From contig JAGTJM010000008.1 in the NCBI GenBank assembly GCA_020747015.1, forward strand, positions 744,001 to 808,000: a DNA stretch of 64,000 nt, written 5' to 3'. The stretch comes from Pyrenochaeta sp. MPI-SDFR-AT-0127 (taxonomy: Eukaryota; Ascomycota; Dothideomycetes; Pleosporales; Cucurbitariaceae). Shown here piece by piece: positions 10,970 through 21,969 of the stretch (positions within the stretch are counted from its first letter, which is position 1; the number at the start of each line of letters is the position of its first letter). Both the position numbers and the translations under genes were made by a program. The notes beneath the pieces were generated by a model, which saw only the letters and a program-made list of their open reading frames with translations, made no database searches and was not told where the DNA came from.

Positions 10970-12766
10970 ATGGCCGGCACAGCAGTCTTGACTCCGGTCA
11001 AGAGCCGCTCGTCAATCTTCTCTACCCGCACCGCTGGCGGTCGGATGCCGTTGACGCCCTCTCCCCGCACCCCCCGAACCCAGACTCCAGATGTGCAGGC
11101 ACACGAGTCTATCCATGGTGGCAACCTCATGTCCCGCTTCCAGCGCTCCATCACCAAGACTACACGTGACTCGCCCAAGTCAAACATTGCCCGCCAGAGC
11201 CACAACTCACCACGGCGGTTAGAGCTTGGCGTGTCAGAATGGTCACTCACTGGAACCGTCAACACTACTACCTCGACAACAAAGACCCCCAAGGCAAAGA
11301 AGGAAAGCGCGCTCCGATCAAGACCCACCAAGACCCGCATCGCATACAACACTGCCGACCGCTTCATTCCCAATCGGACTGCGAGTGAAGCCATCATCAA
11401 CGTCGGCACAGGCAAACTCGACCACGACCAGCGTCCAAAGTCGAGCTCCAAGAGCGAGGGCTCTACAGTTCTGGCTACAGCCGCAAGTGCTTTCGACCTC
11501 GGTGGCCGTGGATCGGAGGAGGATGCTACACTTTCCTTGGAGGGCCTGAGCCTCGAAGATGAAGAGGACGAGGGTCGCTCTCGCTCCAAGGCAGCCCCAG
11601 GCGCTGCAGCATATCAGTCATCGCTTGCATCAGCATGTGGCATTAGCACCAACACACGCATTCTCGCATTCAAGCCTGCCCCACCAGAGTCGTCTAAGCC
11701 CATCGATCTTCGATCTCAGTACAACCGCCCTCTCAAACCCACTAGCGCTATCAATGCACAAAGCCGTCGTCGCATTCCCTCGGCGCCCGAGCGTGTCCTC
11801 GATGCTCCCGGTCTCGTCGATGATTACTACCTTAACCTCCTCGACTGGTCTTCTGGCAACCAAGTCGCTATTGGCCTCGAACGTTCCGTCTACGTCTGGT
11901 CAGCTGACTCTGGTTCAGTTTCTTCGCTCCTCGAGTGCCCCGCTGACACCTACATTTCCTCTGTGAAGTGGTCCGGCGATGGAGCTTATGTTGGCGTCGG
12001 TCTCGGCACCGGTGAGGTTCAGATCTGGGATGTTGAGGAGCAAACCAAGCTTCGCAGCATGTTCGGCCACGAGACTCGCGTTGGCGTCATGGGCTGGAAT
12101 AAGCACCTGCTCTCCACTGGAGCCCGCTCAGGTCTTGTCTACAACCATGACGTTCGCGTCGCACAACACAAGGTCGCCGAACTCGTCTCTCACACTGGTG
12201 AAGTCTGCGGCCTTGAGTGGCGTGCCGATGGCGCTCAGTTAGCCACTGGTGCCAATGACAACATGGTTAATATCTGGGATGCCCGTGCGCTGGCTGCTCC
12301 CAAGTTCACCAAGACGAACCACCGTGCTGCTGTCAAGGCTGTTTCCTGGTGTCCATGGCAATCAAACCTCCTCGCTACTGGTGGAGGTTCCAATGATCGC
12401 CAGATCTACTTCTGGAACACCACTACCGGCGCTCGCATCAACCATATCGCCACTGACTCCCAAGTCACTAGCCTTCGATGGAGCACACACTACAAGGAGA
12501 TTGTCAGCACCGGCGGATTTCCCGACAACAGCCTCAGCATCTGGAGTTATCCTACTGGCGTCAAGAACATGGAGGTCCCTGCCCATGAGTCCCGTGTTCT
12601 TCACAGCTGCCTCAGTCCTGATGGTCAGATGCTTGCGACTGCCGCTGCCGATGAGTCTCTCAAGTTTTGGAAAATTTTCGAGAAGAAACCTGGCCAACCC
12701 TCTGTTGCTGCCGCTGGTGCTGCTTCTACGAAGCCCAGCGTTGTCAAGCAGATGACCATCCGCTAA
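10970..12766 (+). CDS. CDC20: APC/C activator Cdc20
   Basis: WD40 co-activator of the anaphase-promoting complex, the target of the spindle checkpoint. One exon, 598 aa. In order: N-terminal S/T-P rich region (MPLTPSPRTPRTQTP), a C-box DRFIP at about 130-134, a Mad2-interaction-like motif RILAFKPAPP at about 230-239, then seven WD40 blades from about residue 285 (LNLLDWSSGNQVAIGL, YISSVKWSGDGAYVGVGLG, VGVMGWNKHLLSTGARSG, VCGLEWRADGAQLATGANDN, VKAVSWCPWQSNLLATGGG, VTSLRWSTHYKEIVSTGGF, HSCLSPDGQMLATAAADESL), ending in the Ile-Arg tail (MTIR) that docks on the APC/C. The LAFKPAPP motif favours Cdc20 over Cdh1. No KEN box was noticed. Confidence 0.96.
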   Translation: MAGTAVLTPVKSRSSIFSTRTAGGRMPLTPSPRTPRTQTPDVQAHESIHGGNLMSRFQRSITKTTRDSPKSNIARQSHNSPRRLELGVSEWSLTGTVNTTTSTTKTPKAKKESALRSRPTKTRIAYNTADRFIPNRTASEAIINVGTGKLDHDQRPKSSSKSEGSTVLATAASAFDLGGRGSEEDATLSLEGLSLEDEEDEGRSRSKAAPGAAAYQSSLASACGISTNTRILAFKPAPPESSKPIDLRSQYNRPLKPTSAINAQSRRRIPSAPERVLDAPGLVDDYYLNLLDWSSGNQVAIGLERSVYVWSADSGSVSSLLECPADTYISSVKWSGDGAYVGVGLGTGEVQIWDVEEQTKLRSMFGHETRVGVMGWNKHLLSTGARSGLVYNHDVRVAQHKVAELVSHTGEVCGLEWRADGAQLATGANDNMVNIWDARALAAPKFTKTNHRAAVKAVSWCPWQSNLLATGGGSNDRQIYFWNTTTGARINHIATDSQVTSLRWSTHYKEIVSTGGFPDNSLSIWSYPTGVKNMEVPAHESRVLHSCLSPDGQMLATAAADESLKFWKIFEKKPGQPSVAAAGAASTKPSVVKQMTIR

Positions 12767-13371
12767 TCGGGTTGGCTATGATGGCAGTTGTAAATAGCAT
12801 GTGAAGGAGTTACGAGGACGGAATGAGCAGTAGGCTCTCAATCAGAAACACTGGCTTGCGCAACGGAGCCGGCATCAACATCAAATCCGACTCTACGCGC
12901 AACGGTAAGTTGGTAAGTATCACATCTCGTTTGGGAATGTGACGCGATCCTCTCATCTCACAAGAAGGGACCTCCACATTGACCCTCGGAATCTGTGGGC
13001 TTTTGTTCAGCGAGGCGCCTCGGAAGCATTGCAACGGAGTTGGTTTTCGAGCGTCCTATGGACACGAGTTCATGATCATGACAACGGATGGACATCAAGT
13101 CCAAAAATTTTCGAGGTGTTCTCGGTTAATTATTTAAATGGCTGGAGGTATTTTCCTGGTCAGGAGAAGACGTCATGAGAAATTAGTGCATTATCTAAAC
13201 GTTCAAACATATTTTCTCCTGCTATTGTGATGCAATCTTGCTTGATTTGCTGCTACTCGAATTCCAAAAGCTAGTCGAACAATGCGAGATATGCATTTGG
13301 CTCGAATAAAGTCGCAAATGCTATGAATACAGGTGTCCAGGTCGGTATCCGTAAAATAGTTGAATATCCTG
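12767..13371. other. convergent intergenic region
   Basis: 605 bp between the stops of CDC20 (+) and the TPR/F-box gene (-). Presumed 3' UTRs. No supported gene. Confidence 0.5.
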
Positions 13372-15141
13372 CTATCCATACCGGATTTTACGCCCACCTT
13401 TTTGTTCACCCATTTTACAACTCACGGATATGCCTTTCCGCTCAGCGTAGTGTATCGCATCTCTGCCATTGATTCGTAAACAGTTGTCTGCCCTGATAGT
13501 TTTCATTGTTGGAAATTTGTCGGCTAGCATCTTTATGGATGCACCGGTGATATTGGTATAAGAGAGGTCAATTGACTGCAGGCCAGTATCGTAAGTGACG
13601 AGATGATCGATTTCGTCGTCGTCGCATGCTAGTGTTGCAATATCTAAAGATTGCAATGCTCGTGTAAGGATGCGAGGCGAGCGGCCGAACAAGCTATCAA
13701 AGCCCTTGAACAAGCCCCTATCGCTATTGCCATTCCGCAAAACACCCCGTACAGCAATAGAACAAAGAGGCGTGGCGATGGTGAGTGGCTGCAGCGCGTG
13801 TTCATCATCTATCCAATAGTCCAGAAAGTCTTGAAATCGGTCGGCCGAAAGTGCTTCGAACCCGGACAGACAGAGATGCATCAGCTCTGGTACACGCGAT
13901 TGAAGCATAGCGGGTTGAACATCGTGTAACTTGAACATGCCGTCAAAGTCCAGCTCCAGCCGCTGCAGTGTTGGAGGAAGAAGGGGAAATCGATGGAAAT
14001 GGACGCGCTTAAGAACTAGGCTTGTGAGAAGCGGGAGGCGGGATTTCTCTTGCCAGACCATCGATTCGGTCAGATTCGTCACATTAGATAGAGACAGGGA
14101 CTTCAGGGCTGGCGCCTGGCTCAGTAATGTTCCCAGGGATATGTGAGCTGCGGATCGACTTTCCACAAGGTGCATACTGAATGTCGTCAGTTCGGGGAAG
14201 TCGCCCATCCACTCAGCTCTGTGTCTGGAATCTTTTAGGCCGCCAAAGCTAATTTGTACGAAATTTGGCCGGTGGCGGAGTATTTGTGTCGCCGTATCCA
14301 CAGTGATCTCCGGATGTATGATGAGTTTCTTCAGATTTGCGGCGCCCTGGACTAAGTCGATCAATGTGGAGGACATTGTGTGGGGTAGGGAGATGAACTC
14401 AAGCTCGACAAGGTTCTTGCAAGCCTTTGCTATATTTCTCAGAATGTCAATGTGCTCAAAGCGATGGATGGTGGCGCGATTAAGGCGAGACTCAGAGCGT
14501 CTGACAGCCCGAGCCATAAATGAGCGAGGGACTGGTCTGCGTGCGCCTGAGAGGTCGAGATGTAGCCATAGTTTGGGAAGCTTGGCAAGATAATCCCTCC
14601 AGCCCTTGCTTACACGCATGCAGTTGACCATGTGCCTGAAGGATAGGTACGCAAGGACCATCTCTGCCAGCTCGACCGGAAGTACGGTAAAGGGATCTAT
14701 GGCCGTGGCAGGTGATAGCTTCCGGGTAAGTTTATCGTGCAGCTGTTGGAGAAGCTAATAAGAAGTAAGTAAAGCATTGCAGCAATCGTCATGTTGACAA
14801 CCTGCCTTGAAATTCTTGTCACCGATAGGAACGTTCTTCATGCCGTACTTGTAAATGCCAAGCGCTGTCTCGGGCTTCTCCATCTTCTCAAGGACACTCG
14901 CCGTCCTCAGATAGCCCTTCACTTCTTTTTTATCCAATTTGATCATCTCTCGCCCATCCTTCACAGCAGCATTGAAGTCCTTAAGCTTATCATAGGAGGC
15001 TGCGCGGTGGTCATATAGACCCAGTGTTGGAGTAGAGTCAATGCCCTGTGTGAGAGCTTCAACGGCCTTTTCGTATTGCTTGAGTTTATAATACCTTCGA
15101 CCCAGTTCCTGGTGCTCCTCGGCTGACATCTTATGTGCCAT
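13372..15141 (-). CDS. TPR / F-box / LRR protein, Dia2-Pof3 type
   Basis: Substrate receptor of an SCF ubiquitin ligase. Two exons, 14806-15141 and 13372-14754, joined 572 aa. Residues 1-112 carry TPR units (GRRYYKLKQYEKAVEALTQG, LGLYDHRAASYDKLKDFNAA, GYLRTASVLEKMEKPETALG). An F-box follows at about 130-170 (PFTVLPVELAEMVLAYLSF...VSKGWRDYL), then leucine-rich repeats (LVELEFISLP, LKSLSLSNVTNL, LTSLVLKRVHF, LQRLELDFDG, LQSIDLSYTNITG). TPR then F-box then LRR is the architecture of budding yeast Dia2 and fission yeast Pof3, which act at the replisome (CMG removal) and in genome stability; orthology is inferred from architecture. The only intron (14755-14805, 51 bp) appears to use a GC donor (AAG|GCAGGT), since only that joins both halves in frame. 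Confidence 0.88.
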
Positions 15142-15848
15142 GATGCTCGGGAATTGTTAATGTTGAGATCTAGCCAGCACGCGCCTCGACGTAATTGGCA
15201 GTACACAAGATAAGCGCAAAAAACCTTCACATGTAAGAGTTAAACTATGTGCATACATCTAGCCTGCTCATGATGTTCTGGCTCAAACGGGCTGCGGGAA
15301 TGGTGTGCGCGGAAGAGGTATGAGACACGCGCCGAAGCACAACACGCAACACGGAGGCACGTGCACGTGCCCAGCTAATCATCCCAGTACTACATTTTTT
15401 TCCAACTTTTTCAAACAATGCGCAAACTGTCCCAAGTAGAAGAGGATGGGGCTTAACTAGTATCGCACTAATAATGATGATGAGAGGTGTCACGAATGAA
15501 CCAGTCCCTTCCTGGTAGTGATAAGAGTAGGGACCGGTCAGGTCAGCCGAGCCTGCTTGGAGACACTTTGTAAAGTTGCGTGATGGATATGTTTCCCCTT
15601 CAAATCCTTCATCTACATTTGCTTTAATGCCATGTATGTCATGAGGCCGTATTCTCTACCACCCAGCCTCATGAGAATATTTAATGAAGGGCGGGAGCAA
15701 GAGAATTCAGTTACACAGATGCAGAGAAAACTAGTGAATGGCTACGAGGCTCTCATTTGGGAGATTTAACTATTCTATAATTATTCGAGGCTTCGAATGG
15801 ATGTTTCAAACAATGCATACAAAGTATCCTAGTCAACGTAATTGTTTT
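15142..15848. promoter_or_regulatory. upstream region of the TPR/F-box gene with tandem CACGTG
   Basis: 707 bp. Two abutting palindromes CACGTGCACGTG (15358-15369) lie about 220 bp upstream of the TPR/F-box start; adjacent E-boxes are a plausible bHLH site (inference). The distal part also holds the 3' flank of the hydrolase gene. No further gene seen. Confidence 0.5.
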
Positions 15849-17397
15849 TCAAGTGAGCCGATCGCATAGCCAGCTGTATAACTTACTCGCTACAAGCCCA
15901 TCGTACTTCCCTAGAAGCCCATCTATCACCGGTGAGTCGTGGCATTCCTTTTCACCAGTAAATATCTCGATAATGGAGGGTCCATTCCTTTCCTGCCCAG
16001 TAGTTAAAGCGACACTCATGTATGCCTTGTCGATAAGCTCGTATTGAAACATACCTGTATCCTGTGACCAAACTCTAAAATATCATCTCTGAAAAGCTCA
16101 TCGCCGCCAGTGGTGACTAACATGTTCTCTACGGGAACATCATCCCACCATTCGGTAATTGCATGCGACGGTGTGTTATACTCGTCAGTATTGGCATTAC
16201 TCATATATGCTTCGGACCATTGTTTTAGTACTTTGGCATCAAGAACATCTTTTGATGCATTGCTCTGCAAGGATTGCGATGTTTGACTGAAGGTTACCCA
16301 TGGAGAGATAAGGAAGACACCTTTGAGTTTATTGTCACTGACCGACGGGGCAAAAGCGGGAAGGGAGGGATGCGGATGCATTAAGTGAGAGAGTACGGCC
16401 AATGCGAGGTTAGCACCTGCCGAGTCTCCACCAAGGACAATCTCCACATGATCAGCAGAGAGTTCAAAAGAGGTATCAAAAGAAAATTGACAAGGCCATA
16501 AGTACCTGTGAATATTTCTTGCCTGCTACCTTAGTCAAGTACTCCAGCGCAAGTATGGCTTGTCCGACCTGGCGCGGATATTTGGCGCCGGGAGCGAGAT
16601 CTGCCCACAGTGAAAGCAATCAGCACTCGGTTATTGTTTTCTCATGATCAATTATCGTTACGACCATGTAATTTTATCCGTAACTTATCACATACCGTAC
16701 TCAACAACGAACGCAGCGACTTCGCCGCCACGAGCCTTCACCTTCTCGATGGAGTTCCACAATAGCTGAAACTGCGCGGGATTTGCATATGCCGCAAATC
16801 CACCACCTAAAGATTGTCAAAATGACGGGTTTAGACGACATAAATTAGAGGGTAAACTTACCATGAAGATACAGGATCGTGTTTTTAGCGTATTTGTCGC
16901 CTATCCATAATGCCGCCGTTTCGTCTCCGTCTTTTAATTTGACTATGTCGGGTTGAAACTTGTTGGATTTTGCAAACGATTTGTATCCATCTTGCGTTGA
17001 TGGTGCGAGAGCTCTGATTTAACGTTAAGTGGTTGAAAAGTTGGTGGTCTCATGATAAGAGCATTGATGGTGCTGAGCTATGAAAGAGCAGAAAAGAGAC
17101 CCTGATGTACCTACTGCATTTGCCGCGTACTCATGCTTCCGGATAGTGCTTTGGTCAAACTGTAGTACAGATGGCGTCCATACGTTGGCGCACCATTTGA
17201 ACCGCGAAGGAGTCCAGCGATGCTGGCTGAGAGCAGAGAAACGACTATTGGTAGTAGATGTGAATATCAGCAACGATGGACACAACAGAGCGAGATTCTT
17301 CATGATCGCAATGTAAGTAAGGCCGCTTACGAATATTTCCTATCGCTCCAACGAGCGTGGCATGCTCCCATAATGAAAGTTTTGGTCTATTCGGCAT
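15849..17397 (-). CDS. alpha/beta hydrolase fold-3 (HSL-like esterase/lipase)
   Basis: Serine hydrolase of the hormone-sensitive-lipase-like group; acts on small esters or acylated compounds, exact substrate unknown. Seven exons: 17331-17397, 17115-17244, 16862-17013, 16696-16806, 16506-16600, 16055-16441, 15849-15992; introns 55-101 bp; joined 361 aa, normal for the family. It starts MPNRPKLSLWEHATLVGAIG. The oxyanion motif HGGGF and the nucleophile elbow GGDSAG are both present, as is the Asp (GGDELFRDDILEFG) and the terminal catalytic His (ECHDSPVIDGLLG). The stretch between motifs (VEYDLAPGAKYPRQVGQA) is typical. The HGGG motif is split by an intron, as in other fungal members. It may be a secondary-metabolism or detoxification esterase given the accessory surroundings (inference). 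Confidence 0.85.
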
Positions 17398-18172
17398 GCT
17401 TCGATGCCCTAACCTCGGTTGACGTTGCCTGAGAATTGTGATAACAGGAGGATCAAATTAAAATAGTCCTATCGCATTGAATTCGGAGACGTTCGCTGCT
17501 TATTCTAACCAGATTTGGTTCGAAAAGAAGATTGGAGAGAGAGATCGCTTGTAAGGTAAAAGTAATCGCTGCTTACCTGGTATTTTCCCGTGCGGGGTTG
17601 TTTAGACCACCATCCTTGCAATTGTGTGCCCAGCCAAACACTAAAACGAAACTTCAGATAAATTTTGGAAGCCAAAATATGAATAAACTGCTCATTAATA
17701 AATGTCTACAGTCGCCAAGTACTAAGATACTAATTATTTACGTGCCGAAAACACCACTCTGATCTTTGTGCGGCCGGTGAACTTTTCTCCAGCAGCTTTA
17801 TTCTACAACCTCATAGTGTCTTGGCTCCCCTACCCTGATACAACGTTACCATTCGCATTCTTCCTGGTGGAAACTACATGTCAAGTGTCATGCGTCACAC
17901 TGTTTGACCGTAAGGCCTAGTGAACAACTGAAGGTAGTAGCGTGTGGTAAGCTGATCCACGACAGCAAGCTAGATTCTTTGAAGAACTGTTTGCCCTATG
18001 TCTTCAAACTAGCCATAGCCTGAACACCTTTCGAAGGGACTCCAAAGTTTGTTGGTTCTCAATGACGAATGCGATGCCTCGGGCCGTTATCCTTTCGACG
18101 CTTCTACCTATTGAGCGTAACTGCTTCGATGTAGGTCCAATGAACTAAAGTGTCGAAGAAAAACTCGAACAT
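17398..18172. other. intergenic region, no gene seen
   Basis: 775 bp between the hydrolase start and the histidine-kinase stop. AT-rich upstream sequence of the hydrolase. I see no gene or repeat. Confidence 0.5.
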
Positions 18173-21166
18173 TCAGGGTATCAGGCCATTTGATGGCTCC
18201 CCTAGTCCCGGTGTTGGGGGGTCAACAACAAGCAGAGCGACCTGAGGGAGTAGTGATCTCATCATGTAGACCAAATCTGCTGCTTTGAATGGCTTTCTCA
18301 TGACACGATCCTGCATCCGTCAGCTCAGCGTCAAAATGAATACTTAGAAGAGGGGGCCCATGTACCGCGCCGGCAGCGATAGCTGTGTCAATCTGTTCTT
18401 TCCGTACGTTTGCAGTCACAGCTATAACAGGTAGTCGTGCTCCTGACCTTCGAGCTTGGCCGACCCGTCCTTCTCCTGCTAGTTCGTTCTCCCGTAGCCT
18501 ACGTATCGCCCCTAATCCATCGAGAACAGGCATTTCAAGATCCATAAGCACAATGTCAAAACTCTGCTCCTCCAGGATTTCAAGTGCTTCGAGACCATGA
18601 TTCGCTACATCGACCTCGCATCCTGCTTTTCGAAGTTGCTTGCTCAATACTTGTTGGTTGATCAGATTGTCTTCCACCAGCAAGACACTCAGTGGTCGCG
18701 ACGACAAATTCTGAATTCCTTCCTGATTGAATAGCTCAGTTATGGTCTGCGGTCGTCGATCGACTCGGCGTGATTTTACATAAAAACCAAACGTTGACCC
18801 ATAGCCCAAACTGGACGATACACCAATTTCACCGCCTTGCTTCTCAGTTAGCTCTTTTGATATAAACAGCCCTAGACCGCTACCACCGTATTTAACATGG
18901 GTTTTGACATTTGCCTGCCGAAATCGTTCAAAGATCTTGTGAATCTCCTTATCGTTCAGGCCAATACCAGAGTCCTGGACGCTAAAAGTAAGGTAAATAA
19001 CTTCACCAGAGCCCCATTCTGGGCTACATGTCACGTCACCATCCGGTTCGCGTTCGGTTGCCCAGAACATATCATCAGAAAAGAAGGTTCGTGCGTTGGA
19101 CTTGCATGCGCCGTAACGAATAGAAATAGTAGGTTCTAGCGACGGCTTCACAAACTTGATGGCGTTTGTGAGTAAATTGATGAAGACTTGCGTGACCCGC
19201 GAAGGGTCCAGGTATAGATATTCGATGCCCAAGTCTGCGAGAGATGGATCGACGCTGACATTATAAGCAATTTTGTTGTGTTTCAGTTCAGCTTCGAAGA
19301 TGTTGATAATGGAGTCGATCAGCTTTGGGGGCTTGACCGCGACCGGTGTGATTGAAAGGAGCATTGTGTCAAGCTTACTCAAAGTTAAAATATCATCAAT
19401 GATGCGTTTTTGGTGATTTGCGCATTGTAATATGATACTCGCGCTCTGCCTGTTTTCATTCAATGCATCCAGGCAGGATTGTGGGACATCTGTGAGCTCT
19501 GCGTGGCAGGCTTCAACAGCACCAGCGATGGCGTCTGCGCAGTGCACAATCGCACTAAGAGGGTTTCTCATTTCATGCGACACCACGTCAATGAAGGCCT
19601 CTTGTTGTCGCTTTGCTTCTCTAGCTTCTGCGGCCAGTCGAGCCTGGAATGTCTGGGCCCACTTCAACTTGCTTATGTCTGTTGTACACGCCATAATTGA
19701 GATTACACTGCCGGTATCATCGCGATATGGAAATGCCAGAACCTGGATTTGGGCCGGTTCAGCATCACCTGTTGGGGGAATATACATTCGCTTGAGGCGC
19801 AACTCGGAGGCGGCATGAGCGACTCCCTTCAAGAGATCTTCCCACAGTTCCTCCGCCTTTGGTCGATCGTCTTCATGGTATACATCGAGGAACGCTAGCC
19901 GACCGGGATGTTCCTTTGCGGTAACGCCTGCCAATTCGTAGTAACGATCGTTTGCCCATAGCATGTGGCCATCCATTGAGACGTGGCACATCCCCACAGA
20001 TGCATGGTCGATGAGATGGCGCAACTTGAGATCACTAAAAGCGAGATCGGCCTCGAGCTGCTCTTGCCGCTTTTTACTCGATTCGAAATCTACCGCAGAT
20101 GACACAATGCTAGACACCATGCGGCTTAAATCTCGAGAGAACTGCTGACATGTATCGTCAAAGGGTCGGTAAGGATTTAGACCTACTATCACGTAGCCAA
20201 ACAAGCAGGAGGCGTTCATAATAGGCAGAATAGCGATCTTTTTGGATGGTTCTCCCCAGCCCTTCCACGATGCCGAGTCAAAACGCTCATCATAATCGAT
20301 GAACGTGTCGTCTGAACCTGCTCGTCGCATATCAGGAATCAGTCCCTCCTCGCGGTCGATCGTCGCGCGTTCTACTATGAGATTATGGCCCTTTGGAAAT
20401 CCGAAATATCCTTGCAGTCGCAATACATTCGATCCCGCGTCTTCCTCCATTTTATATAGCATAGCCAAGGGGACATCATACATGTTGGTCTTGAGGGTTG
20501 CGATTATATGGGCGAAGACGGCGTCAATGGTTTGGGAAGGTACCGAAGCAAGAGTGTTCAGCATCGACGTACGACGATCGGCCAGTTTCTGAGCGGTCAC
20601 TTCGTACCTGGGCAAAAATCAACACTTGGTACAGGCACGATGTACCGAGAACTTTACGTAGAATTCATATAACCCTCTGCAGGTACGCCTACAGGGACGA
20701 AGCTGCCTGTAAAGAAGGCTTCTTCTCTCCATCCTTTCCGTTCAACAACCAAAGATGTTGCTGAGGAATAACTCACGCCAGTGCCGGTTGTCTTAGCTTG
20801 ATCGAAGTAATCTCTCATTGCTGGCCAAAGGTCAGGATAGCCCTCCTGAAATCTTTGGCCCATAAGTGTAGGATGAGCTGCACCGGCCAGCGGTGCGTAT
20901 GCCTCATTATAGATGGCAGTGAGGTCAGAAGTCGGGCCCCACCATAGGCAAGCAGCACGCGAGTCTACAAGTACGAAGCCTGCGAAGAGCCGCAACGTTG
21001 GACTCCAATCGTTCAACGGCCCCAGACTGGTGCGCACCCAGTCAGTACTTCGGAAAAAGCGAACATGATCGGTCTGTGGCAAATTAGCCGTCCAGTCGCA
21101 ATCGTCGTCAGACATTCTTGACAAAGTGACATGCTGGTCCTCGAGCAGCGGGGCGGACATCTGCAC
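18173..21166 (-). CDS. Hybrid histidine kinase with PAS, GAF-like and receiver domains
   Basis: Two-component phosphorelay sensor, probably cytosolic (no membrane segment seen). Three exons: 20658-21166, 18366-20607, 18173-18310; introns 50 and 55 bp; 962 aa. Order: N-terminal PAS-like part with TDWVRTSLGPLNDWSPTLR; a GAF-like part (about 190-350); a PAS domain (LRHLIDHASVGMCHVSMDGH, about 365-490); the dimerisation/phosphoacceptor H-box FIDVVSHEMRNPLSAIVH with His about 514; the ATPase N-box (INLLTNAIKFV), G1 (VQDSGIGL), F (IFERFRQAN) and G2 (YGGSGLGLFISKEL); and a receiver with acidic pair VEDN, phospho-Asp in IVLMDLEMPVLDG (about 859) and the conserved Lys in MRKPF. The last intron restores the receiver's terminal Lys-Pro segment; reading through it gives a false C-terminus. 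A second in-frame ATG at 21160 is an alternative start. Its target pathway is unknown. Confidence 0.9.
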
Positions 21167-21969
21167 AGGGCTGCAGCAGATGTATCGGTCGCAGGGAGAA
21201 AAAGGAGATGCTGCATTCTCAGGGAGACAACCACGTCATCTCGGCGGGTACAAGGCTCCGATCAGATACCCATTCACTTAGTCGCGACAGAGGCGGCTCT
21301 TCTTCGGCGAGGCGAGCAGAATTAGGGCACATGGCGCCAGGGAAGATCCAAGGGCCGATCTGCCGCTTGATGTTCCGATGTCTTGTCGGCTAGTTGGGCT
21401 GCGGCAACACGGCCCAGAATGAATCAGTAGAGCCTCCACCGGCTATCTAGGCTTCGCTTCGTAATGCCCACAGCATACACAACCCGATAAGGATTGTATA
21501 CGGTAGGCTTCGGCAGCCTACACTGCGGCCGTGATAAGTCATCATGCCAATACATCTATTCTCTCAGGTATCGATATAATGCCTATCACGAGGTATGATC
21601 TGAAGGACCGCCTGTAAACGTTGACCGGAATGTATGTCTAACAAGCAGACGTACTAGAATTGTCTGTCAGGCTCAAACATCATTCCCACAGCATCACAAA
21701 AATTGGTATACGCAGTGTTGAACGAGAAGTGCTCTCCATCAAGTTGTACGACTACAATTGTCGATTTGTGCCTTGATCAAAGCAATGTTCACATTTGCTC
21801 TAACTGAATTTTGATTGAAGCTGGAAACGACTCCCAACTCAATCCGACGACTCGCAACTACAAGTCGATGTATTTGCTGTTCCAGCGTGCCGTGTCACCA
21901 TAGCAACACTCGGGAGTACTAGCTATTGCACAAAATACCCGCCTGGCACAAGTGTTCCTTGATGCCATG
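21167..21969. other. intergenic region between sensor kinase and isocyanide synthase
   Basis: 803 bp; upstream region of the kinase and 3' flank of the isocyanide synthase, both on the minus strand. I see no gene or repeat. Confidence 0.5.

Noticed and set aside
18222..18365. C-terminus of the histidine kinase read straight through
   Set aside because: A 55-bp intron (18311-18365) restores the conserved receiver segment DRVMRKPF; the read-through peptide has no family match.
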